From Lachnospiraceae bacterium (GTDB lineage Bacteria > Bacillota > Clostridia > Lachnospirales > Lachnospiraceae): a stretch of 64,000 bases of DNA. Below the pieces are notes generated by a model, which worked only from the letters and a program-made list of their open reading frames with translations, was not told where the DNA came from and searched no databases. The translations under genes and the position numbers were made by a program. The DNA lies in NCBI GenBank assembly GCA_021205385.1, contig JAJPXQ010000030.1, forward strand, positions 1 through 64,000. Direction: 5' to 3'. Below are positions 57,959 through 64,000 of this stretch, piece by piece (position 1 is the first letter of the stretch; every line of letters starts with the position of its first letter).

Positions 57959-59161
57959 ATGGGAAGGCGTGGAGAGAACATTCGGAAACGCGAGGATGGA
58001 AGATGGGAGGCCCGGGTCATTCAGGGCGCTCCCAGGGAAGGCAGGACAAACTATAAATATTTTTATGGAAAATCCTACCGGGACGTGAAGCGAAAGAAGA
58101 CGGAGTACCTCCTTCTGCTTGAAAGTGAGGGCGCAGGGTCTGCGGACATGCCCTCTCCAGGCAGAATGGCAGGTGGCATTGCGGAGGAGCTGCGTTTTCG
58201 TCAGGTTGTGGAGGAATGGCTTGCCTCAAAGCAGACGATCGTGAAGGCGTCCACCCTCGCCTGTTACACCACGATGGCGGAGGCCTACATTCTGCCGAAG
58301 CTGGGGGATCTTACCCCTGCGCAGATTGATGCCTCTGTTCTGGCCGGATTTCTGGCGGAGCAGAAGGAACATGGCCGGCACAAAAACGGCGGCATGCTCT
58401 CCGGCAAGACGCTTGCTGATCTGCGCATGATCCTGATGCAGATTCTGAGCTTTGCGAAGGCGCGGGGAATGATCCGGGCGGTGCCGGACTGTCCGTCCGT
58501 CAATGTCCGCCCCGCGGCTCCCTGCGTCCTGACAAAGCGGGAGCAGGAGCTGCTCGAACAGGCCGTACTCAGCGAGGACAATCCTTTTTCTCTTGGCATT
58601 CTTCTCTCCCTCTACGGAGGTCTGCGTATCGGAGAAGTATGCGCTCTGAGATGGGGCGATTTTGACAGAGGGAACGGCACTGTCCACATATCCAGGACGG
58701 TATCCCGGATTGCGGATCTGGACGCCTCGACTCCTTCCCGGACGAAGCTGGTCATCGACACGCCCAAGACGGACTGTTCGATTCGCACCGTGCCGCTTCC
58801 GGCGCCGGTGTTCCGGTATCTGATGCAGCGCAGCCAGTGCGGGGAGAACTATGTCGTGACCGGCTCCGCGAAATACATGGAGCCGAGGGTCTGCCGGGAA
58901 CGATATAAACGCCTGCTGCGCCGCGCCGGAGTTCCCGGCCATACTTACCATTCGCTTCGGCACACCTTCGCAACCCGCTGTGTGGAAAATGGCGTGGACA
59001 TGAAATCGCTCAGCGAGATCATGGGCCATTCCGACGTGAAGATCACCATGCAGCGCTACATCCATCCGTCTATGGACGCAAAAAGAGAACAGATCGATAA
59101 ACTGCCATGTTTTGACGTGAGTGGTCAGAATCGTGGTCATCAAAACACTTCAGATGCCTGA
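57959..59161 (+). CDS. Tyrosine recombinase (phage-type integrase) within the invertible segment
   Basis: A 400-residue site-specific recombinase. The N-terminus (GRRGENIRKREDGRWEARVI) is an AP2-like arm-binding domain; a SAM-like core-binding domain follows (about 75-185). The catalytic domain has R223 (GGLRIGE), H331 and R334 (HSLRHTF), H357 (MGHSDVK) and nucleophile Y367 (MQRYIH). All are present, so it should be active. The ATG at 57959 follows GAAAGTGAGG at a slightly long spacing. It is flanked by inverted repeats and next to a sortase-pilus operon; no other phage genes are near, which favours a DNA-inversion role over a prophage. Confidence 0.93.
   Translation: MGRRGENIRKREDGRWEARVIQGAPREGRTNYKYFYGKSYRDVKRKKTEYLLLLESEGAGSADMPSPGRMAGGIAEELRFRQVVEEWLASKQTIVKASTLACYTTMAEAYILPKLGDLTPAQIDASVLAGFLAEQKEHGRHKNGGMLSGKTLADLRMILMQILSFAKARGMIRAVPDCPSVNVRPAAPCVLTKREQELLEQAVLSEDNPFSLGILLSLYGGLRIGEVCALRWGDFDRGNGTVHISRTVSRIADLDASTPSRTKLVIDTPKTDCSIRTVPLPAPVFRYLMQRSQCGENYVVTGSAKYMEPRVCRERYKRLLRRAGVPGHTYHSLRHTFATRCVENGVDMKSLSEIMGHSDVKITMQRYIHPSMDAKREQIDKLPCFDVSGQNRGHQNTSDA
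59120..59139 (+). repeat. 20-bp direct repeat, copy 2 (possible recombinase arm site)
   Basis: Identical to 57896-57915. It lies inside the last codons of the recombinase gene (encoding SGQNRGH). Confidence 0.6.
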
Positions 59162-59177
59162 TTTTCAGGGCTTTTTT
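59156..59177 (+). terminator. Terminator of the recombinase gene
   Basis: GCCTGA pairs with TCAGGGC (one bulge) around TTT, followed by TTTTTT. It overlaps the stop codon and precedes the right inverted repeat, blocking readthrough into the pilus operon in this orientation. Confidence 0.65.
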
Positions 59178-59186
59178 CCAGCATTT

Positions 59187-59211
59187 TCTCTTAGTGGCTT
59201 ACTTAGGGAGC
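59187..59211 (-). repeat. Right inverted repeat (IRR) of the invertible segment
   Basis: Reverse complement of IRL with one mismatch in 25 bp. It lies 132 bp before the pilin start codon. Confidence 0.85.
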
Positions 59212-59342
59212 AGCTGTGTATGGTCATCGCCATGCACAGTACTCTCCGGGTGTGGTACAGACTCCGGCCTTGATAGTATTACATGGATGGAGCATTTTTA
59301 TACTGGCGAGGATAGTAAAAAGTAGCACAAGGAGATCAAACT

Positions 59343-60962
59343 ATGTGTACGAGAAAAAATTTTGTCGCCTTTCTGCTGGCACTGCTTCTGACCATGGCGT
59401 CAGGGGTTACGGTTTTCGCAGCAAGTGGCTCTTCGAGTATTGTCATCAACTTTGTTGCCTCGGAGAGCCACACGTTCACGGCATATCAGATCTTCAGCGG
59501 GGAACTGAGCGGCGATGAGCAGAGTGGTTACGAGCTGACTAAAATCGCCTGGGGCGACGGTGTGACGACGAACGAGGACGCTGCACTAAAAGCCGCGCAG
59601 GCCGTGACGGTTGATGGTACGACACCTTTTGCAAACTGCACTTCAGCGGCGGAGGTCGCAGCGGTACTTGATGACTATGAAGATGACACTGCAGTGGTAA
59701 AAGCATTCGCAGAGGCGATGGAAGCGGTGAAGGGAACCGTCTCCGGGTCAACTTCGGCCGGGACAGCCGATGGCAGCGGCACCTATACCTACACCATCTC
59801 CGGCGTGGCTGCGGGCTACTATCTGGTCACGGACTCAACCACAGCCAGCACCAGTGACGCCGTCTCAGCCTACATTCTCTATGTGGCGGGGGATACTGCG
59901 CACATCAGATTCAAAAATGAAGTCCCGACTCCGACAAAGATTATCGTCGACTCTGCGTATGGTAATGATTATGGCACTTCCGCGGATGCGGACGGTTATG
60001 TGACATTTGAGATCACCGGAACCGTGCCCGGCGCGGACACCATGAGCAATTATGATACCTATACCTATATCTTCCACGATACGTTGTCTGCCAATCTGGA
60101 ATATGCAGACAGCCTTACGGTCAGCGCGAGTACAAAAGGAACTCTTGCAGAGAACACGGATTATACGGTGGATCAGAGCGGGCAGACGCTGACCATCACC
60201 ATGGTCAATGCAAAGGAGACTCTTGCAGGGCAGACCATCACGGTACGTTATCAGGCGAAGCTGAAAGCCAGTGCGAGTGCAGGCATAAAAGAGACCAATA
60301 AGGTCTACATCGAGTATTCGAACGATCCGAATGGAAGCGGTACAGGTGACACTACGGAGCTGACTGTGTATGTCTACACTTTCAAAATCCTTGTCAATAA
60401 GGTGGACGAGAAGGAGAAAGCGCTCGAAGGCGCCGGTTTCACGCTCTATAAAGCAGTAGAGGCAGATATTACAGCGTTCGAGGATGGGGAGACTTATTAT
60501 ACGCTGACAGGCGGGAGCCTGACTGAGGTGGCCTCCGGAAGTACATATGACAGTGAGAGTACCTACTATATTTACAGTCAGGTGGGAAGTGAGGTCACGG
60601 GAGTGGGAGTGACAACTTTCACATTCGAGGACCTGGGCGAAGGATATTATAGGCTGGCAGAGACCACGGTACCGCAGGGCTACAAGCAGGCGGATGACAT
60701 TGAATTTCAGATTACAGCGACGTATGGCGAAGATGGACAGATCAGTGATCTGACGGAGACGAGTGAGTATTTCACAGTCGATAATTCGGCAGGAACGCTG
60801 ACCACAGCAATCATGAATGTGGCCGGCGCCACACTGCCTTCCTCCGGCGGCATGGGTACTACCATCTTCTATATTGTCGGCGGAATACTGGCTGCCGCAG
60901 CGCTGCTTCTGCTGATTGTGAGAAAGTGCAGGCGGGACAGCCTTGCCCGGAAGAACAGATGA
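59343..60962 (+). CDS. Isopeptide-forming major pilin with LPSSG sorting signal
   Basis: A 539-residue secreted backbone pilin. It has a signal peptide (FVAFLLALLLTMASGVTVFA), an N-terminal domain (about 30-195), a fimbrial isopeptide-formation D2 domain (about 200-345; DGYVTFEITGTVPGADTMSN), a SpaA-like domain (about 350-480; ILVNKVDEKEKALEGAGFTL, ending in the E-box-like GYYRLAETTVPQGY), and the sorting signal LPSSG (498-502) with a TM helix and basic tail. Sortase should polymerise it into pili and attach it to peptidoglycan. AAGGAGA precedes the ATG. It heads the pilus operon and overlaps the sortase gene by 4 bp. Confidence 0.9.
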   Translation: MCTRKNFVAFLLALLLTMASGVTVFAASGSSSIVINFVASESHTFTAYQIFSGELSGDEQSGYELTKIAWGDGVTTNEDAALKAAQAVTVDGTTPFANCTSAAEVAAVLDDYEDDTAVVKAFAEAMEAVKGTVSGSTSAGTADGSGTYTYTISGVAAGYYLVTDSTTASTSDAVSAYILYVAGDTAHIRFKNEVPTPTKIIVDSAYGNDYGTSADADGYVTFEITGTVPGADTMSNYDTYTYIFHDTLSANLEYADSLTVSASTKGTLAENTDYTVDQSGQTLTITMVNAKETLAGQTITVRYQAKLKASASAGIKETNKVYIEYSNDPNGSGTGDTTELTVYVYTFKILVNKVDEKEKALEGAGFTLYKAVEADITAFEDGETYYTLTGGSLTEVASGSTYDSESTYYIYSQVGSEVTGVGVTTFTFEDLGEGYYRLAETTVPQGYKQADDIEFQITATYGEDGQISDLTETSEYFTVDNSAGTLTTAIMNVAGATLPSSGGMGTTIFYIVGGILAAAALLLLIVRKCRRDSLARKNR

Positions 60963-61840
60963 TGAAGAGCAGACAGGACTCTGCAGCGGCGCGGAGACGG
61001 GACCGCATATGGACAATCGTTCTGGTTGGCGTGTTCCTTGTAGGTCTGCTGATCCTGCTGTATCCGACGGTCAGCAACTGGTGGAATGCGCGCGTGCAGA
61101 CCCGGGCAGTGGCCGCTTACGATGCGGCGGCGACAGAGCTGACTGACTCAGCTTACGCTGAATACCTTGCAGCGGCTGAGGCATATAATGAAAGGCTTGC
61201 TGAGATTGGCTCCGCAGAGGCGATCGTTTCTCCGGAGCTGGTGGAAGAAGGCTATGAGGAACTGCTGGATATCTCTGATACGGGCGTCATGGGCTATGTC
61301 ACCATCGCGAAAATCAATGTGCAGCTCCCCATTTACCATGGCACGGACTCCGCGGTGCTGCAGGTCGGAGCAGGACATCTGGAAGGAAGCAGCCTGCCAG
61401 TGGGCGGCGAGAGCACTCACAGCGTGATATCGGCGCATCGCGGCCTGCCCAGTTCGCTTCTGTTCACGAATCTGGATAAGCTGGAGCTGGGCGATACCTT
61501 CACCGTCACGGTGTTGAACCGCGTGCTCACCTACCAGGTGGACCGGATTTCCGTCGTACTGCCTGATGAACTCGAAAATCTGTACATAGAAGAAGAAAAA
61601 GATTACTGCACACTCATGACGTGTACCCCTTATGGCATCAACAGTCATCGCCTGCTGGTGCGGGGTGTGCGGGTCGGAGATTCGGAAGAAGCGGTTACCC
61701 GGGTATCTGCAAATGAAAAACAGATGGACCTGATCCTCGTCGCATCGGCCGCCGCTGTGCCGTTGTTGCTGCTGGTTCTGGTCGGGCTGTTGCTGAATAC
61801 GCGAAGAAGGAAAAAACGGGAGGCAAATCATGATGAATAA
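60959..61840 (+). CDS. Class C (pilin) sortase
   Basis: A membrane transpeptidase that joins pilin subunits. The 293-residue protein has an N-terminal TM segment (IWTIVLVGVFLVGLLILLYP), an extended helical region, the catalytic H160 (SAHRGLP), C222 (TLMTCTPYG) and R231 (SHRLLVRG), and a C-terminal TM segment (LILVASAAAVPLLLLVLVGL), the layout of class C sortases. The start is an ATG pair at 60959, overlapping the pilin stop. It overlaps the next gene by 11 bp. Confidence 0.93.
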   Translation: MMKSRQDSAAARRRDRIWTIVLVGVFLVGLLILLYPTVSNWWNARVQTRAVAAYDAAATELTDSAYAEYLAAAEAYNERLAEIGSAEAIVSPELVEEGYEELLDISDTGVMGYVTIAKINVQLPIYHGTDSAVLQVGAGHLEGSSLPVGGESTHSVISAHRGLPSSLLFTNLDKLELGDTFTVTVLNRVLTYQVDRISVVLPDELENLYIEEEKDYCTLMTCTPYGINSHRLLVRGVRVGDSEEAVTRVSANEKQMDLILVASAAAVPLLLLVLVGLLLNTRRRKKREANHDE

Positions 61841-62582
61841 AATAAAAAGGGCATTTCGCTGCGGAATAAGCCTTCTGTCTGTGCTGGCGCTGCTGTCCGG
61901 CCTGGGTCTGAGTGTCTCTGCCGCCGCTGATGGAGCCTCGCTGGATCTTACGCAGACAGGCTCCGTCACGCTGGAACTTGCCGACGGTGACGGAAATACG
62001 GTTTCCGGCGGAAAGATCACCATTTATCAGGTGGCGGAGCTCTATTTTAATGATGGAGACATGGCATATCGCTATACCGACGATTTTGACGGCTGCAGCG
62101 CGACGCTGGATGTCACGGATACTTCCCTGGCGGCGACGCTGGCGGCTTATGTCAGGAACAAAGGAATCAGCGGGACAACGTCCTCCGTGAGTTCGAAAGG
62201 CAAGGTCACATTCAGCGGTCTGTCCCTGGGGCTCTATCTGCTGGTGCAGACCACAGCGTCCGAAAACTATGAGACGATCAGTCCTTTTGTAGTCACGGTG
62301 CCATATGAGAGCGACGGCGCGTGGGTCTATGAGGTGGACGCAAGCCCGAAAGTAGGAACCGTGACGCGGAAAGTGCCGGATGAACCGGATAAGCCACCCA
62401 GACCGAAAAAGAAAACATCGGAATCATCCAGTACAACCACGGTCAGCGTGACCTACGCGTCTACGCTTCCGCAGACCGGGCAGCTGAACTGGCCGGTACC
62501 GGTTCTGGCGTGCTGCGGCATGCTGCTCTTTGCTCTGGGCTGGGCTATGCGGATGTCCGGCAGGAAAGAGCAGGACGTATGA
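61830..62582 (+). CDS. LPQTG-anchored surface protein, probable minor pilin
   Basis: A 250-residue secreted protein with a signal peptide (CGISLLSVLALLSGLGLSVS), one pilin-like beta domain (SVTLELADGDGNTVSGGKIT; SLGLYLLVQTTASENYETIS), a proline/lysine/serine stalk, LPQTG (213-217), a hydrophobic helix and a short charged tail. It is likely a minor or basal pilin. GGGAGG precedes the ATG. It overlaps the genes on both sides. Confidence 0.87.
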   Translation: MMNKIKRAFRCGISLLSVLALLSGLGLSVSAAADGASLDLTQTGSVTLELADGDGNTVSGGKITIYQVAELYFNDGDMAYRYTDDFDGCSATLDVTDTSLAATLAAYVRNKGISGTTSSVSSKGKVTFSGLSLGLYLLVQTTASENYETISPFVVTVPYESDGAWVYEVDASPKVGTVTRKVPDEPDKPPRPKKKTSESSSTTTVSVTYASTLPQTGQLNWPVPVLACCGMLLFALGWAMRMSGRKEQDV

Positions 62583-63187
62583 AACAGAAGATCAGCATCT
62601 TCTGTATGCTCCTGGGCGTCCTGCTGCTGAGCGGGGCCATTGCGCTGCTAGCCTATAACATATGGGATAACATAAGGGCCGGCGACTCCGCGGATCTGGT
62701 GCGGCAGAGTCTGGAAGAAGCCGCAGATACGCAGGATGGCGCGGCGGATTCGCTGACAGATGGAAGCGACAGGGATGGTACCGAAATGGATACCGTGGAA
62801 ATCGACGGCTATGCGTACATCGGAACGCTGACGATTCCCGCGCTGAACCTGGAGCTGCCGGTGATGGCAGAGTGGAGCTATGCGGGACTGAAGATTGCGC
62901 CGGGGCGTTATGCGGGATCCGTCTGGTCAGATGATCTGGTGATCTGCGGACACAACTATACCCGGCATTTTGGCAATCTGAAATTCCTGCATTCCGGGGA
63001 TATTCTGTATTTTACAGACGTGAATGGAAATGAGTTCAGTTACGAGGTCGTGGCGAGTCTCATTCTTCAGCCTGAGGATGTGGAAGAGATGCAAAGCGAT
63101 GAATCGGAAGAATGGGATCTGACCCTGTTCACCTGTACCATCGGAGGAAGAAAGAGAGTAACCGTCCGCTGCAGCCGGACGGAATAA
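62579..63187 (+). CDS. Second sortase of the pilus operon
   Basis: A 202-residue sortase with an N-terminal TM segment (IFCMLLGVLLLSGAIALLAY), an acidic linker, and the catalytic triad H125 (ICGHNYTRHFG), C186 (LFTCTIGG) and R197 (VTVRCSR). It lacks the C-terminal TM segment of class C enzymes, so it more likely anchors the pilus to the wall or handles a specific substrate; its class is uncertain. The start overlaps the previous stop (ATGA). Confidence 0.87.
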   Translation: MKQKISIFCMLLGVLLLSGAIALLAYNIWDNIRAGDSADLVRQSLEEAADTQDGAADSLTDGSDRDGTEMDTVEIDGYAYIGTLTIPALNLELPVMAEWSYAGLKIAPGRYAGSVWSDDLVICGHNYTRHFGNLKFLHSGDILYFTDVNGNEFSYEVVASLILQPEDVEEMQSDESEEWDLTLFTCTIGGRKRVTVRCSRTE

Positions 63188-63229
63188 TATTTGGCAAAGT
63201 CCACTGTTCCTGATAGGGAGGATACTGTA

Positions 63230-64000
63230 ATGAGAGACAGAAAGAATAACACGAAGAGACACATGATGACACGCGTTCTGGCGTGGATACTTGTGTTTGC
63301 ACTCATGATGTCTTCGTCGAGCGCGACGGCTTTTGCGGAGCTGGGCGATTCCGATTCATCCGGAACCGGAACGGAGGCAGGGTATACAGAGGATGGGGAC
63401 ACATCCGGAACCAATGAGGAACAGAACGCGCAGAGCGACGATGACGAAAGCAGTGGAGCGGAAGACGATGCCGCGCAGAGCGATGAGACCGAAAGTGCCG
63501 ATGACGGGAACAGCGGCTCCGGGACCGGGGATGAGGAAGGTGCAGATGCCGGTAATGGCGAGACCGGCGAAACCGAAGCAGATGATGAGGATTCAGCGGC
63601 CGGAAATGGTGAGAACGACAGTTCCGGAACCGAGGAGGCCGGGGACGACGCATCGGAAGACGAGGATACACAGGATGAGTCGACAGAGACCGCGGTCCTG
63701 GAATCGAGCGTGGTGCAGACCCTGTATCAGGATGAGGAAGGAAATTATTTTATTGCTATTGAGATGACCGTCCAGGAGACCGCTTCTGTGGCGGCCGATG
63801 GTGTTTCTGTGAAGATGATTCTGCCAGCGGGCCTTTCCGTGACAGAGGAAAGCCGGACAGCGCTCACAGAGGACGGGAATGTCACCGTCATCGACTCTGT
63901 GACGGACGAGGTTGCGGCGGAGCTGGAGGAAGCCGCAGAGGACGAAGAATACGAGATGCTCCTGGCGGAGCTTGCCGATTGCACGGACGCGGAGCTGGCT
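63230..64000 (+). CDS. Secreted acidic surface protein, probable pilus tip adhesin (cut by the window edge)
   Basis: Open from ATG 63230 to the window end (257 codons). It has a signal peptide (LAWILVFALMMSSSSATAFA) and then about 130 residues of low-complexity D/E/S/G/T sequence, followed by a folded region (VVQTLYQDEEGNYFIAIEMT; MILPAGLSVTEESRTALTED). AGGGAGG lies 8 bp before the ATG. It is the fifth gene of the pilus operon. Large secreted proteins in such operons are often tip adhesins; the sorting signal, if any, lies beyond the edge. Confidence 0.75.
   Translation, partial: MRDRKNNTKRHMMTRVLAWILVFALMMSSSSATAFAELGDSDSSGTGTEAGYTEDGDTSGTNEEQNAQSDDDESSGAEDDAAQSDETESADDGNSGSGTGDEEGADAGNGETGETEADDEDSAAGNGENDSSGTEEAGDDASEDEDTQDESTETAVLESSVVQTLYQDEEGNYFIAIEMTVQETASVAADGVSVKMILPAGLSVTEESRTALTEDGNVTVIDSVTDEVAAELEEAAEDEEYEMLLAELADCTDAELA

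Larger units (their letters stand above)
57706..59211. other. Predicted invertible DNA segment carrying its own recombinase and an outward promoter
   Basis: A 1506-bp segment bounded by 25-bp inverted repeats holds a complete tyrosine recombinase gene, an outward-facing promoter near the left repeat, a pair of direct repeats and the recombinase terminator. Recombination between inverted sites inverts the DNA between them. In the given orientation the promoter points away from the pilus operon at 59343. The flipped form would place it about 200 bp upstream of the pilin gene, facing it. Inversion itself is inferred, not observed. Confidence 0.75.

Noticed and set aside
57706..59211. Prophage or integrative element with attachment sites
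   Set aside because: The 25-bp terminal repeats are inverted, not direct, and only the recombinase lies between them. An inversion switch explains the layout better.
59270..59304. Fixed promoter of the pilus operon (TTGATA ... TATACT)
   Set aside because: The spacer is 23 bp, far from the 16-18 bp needed for sigma-A.
63333..63767. Basic protein in another frame inside the acidic surface protein
   Set aside because: It is an out-of-frame reading of low-complexity acidic codons with no ribosome-binding site; the frame from 63230 has a signal peptide and a good site.

Overview
The window is a piece of a Gram-positive, spore-forming Clostridia chromosome, most likely a Lachnospiraceae gut anaerobe. 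Supporting signs are the str operon order (rpsL-rpsG-fusA-tuf), spoIIID and spoVAE, a type III glutamine synthetase, rubrerythrin, DapL-type lysine synthesis, HPr kinase, two ECF-type S components, and sortase-assembled pili. Most of the DNA is fairly GC-rich. An AT-richer island at about 23.2-28.5 kb differs from its surroundings.

Layout. 1-1.6 kb: an IS1634-family transposase running off the left edge, inserted in a VanZ-like gene. 1.75-6.3 kb: str operon. 6.4-16 kb: a PEP/pyruvate-binding-domain protein, a DUF362 ferredoxin-like protein, glycogen debranching enzyme, and gdhA convergent with glutamine synthetase. 16-20.1 kb: an ECF transporter cluster (double ATPase broken by an in-frame TGA, EcfT, SAM hydroxide adenosyltransferase-like protein, S component). 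20.2-23.1 kb: D-2-hydroxyacid dehydrogenase, spoIIID, guaA. 23.3-28.7 kb: accessory island with a K+ channel, an orphan HicB, decayed toxin-antitoxin modules (DUF3791/DUF3990, RelB/YoeB), unknown genes, an XRE regulator with a class II aldolase, a NYN-domain protein, and a 52-bp promoter-bearing sequence present twice. 28.7-34.7 kb: DUF3786, ZIP transporter, rubrerythrin, then an HD-domain protein, an EF-G/TetM-like GTPase fused to a Rae1/YacP-like NYN nuclease domain, and a YkgJ-type protein. 34.8-43.4 kb: dapL, pyrG, ftsH, uvrC, hprK, ROK glucokinase. 43.4-47.9 kb: small genes, an Rpn-type nuclease, typA, an SSB-like protein. 48-55.6 kb: cobalamin adenosyltransferase, lysine riboswitch with dapA-dapB, a lipoprotein, a lone HisA, hpf, secA, preQ1 riboswitch with queT. 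55.6-57.6 kb: spoVAE, tRNA-Trp, a DUF1653 protein, an Mrp-type ATPase.

57.7-64 kb is the most striking part. A tyrosine recombinase gene lies between 25-bp inverted repeats (one mismatch) that bound a 1.5-kb segment. Inside the left repeat is a near-consensus promoter pointing out of the segment, away from the adjacent pilus operon (pilin, class C sortase, LPQTG protein, second sortase, acidic surface protein). Inversion would swing this promoter to face the pilus genes, while the present orientation places the recombinase terminator before them. I infer a self-encoded ON/OFF switch for pili, shown here in the OFF state.
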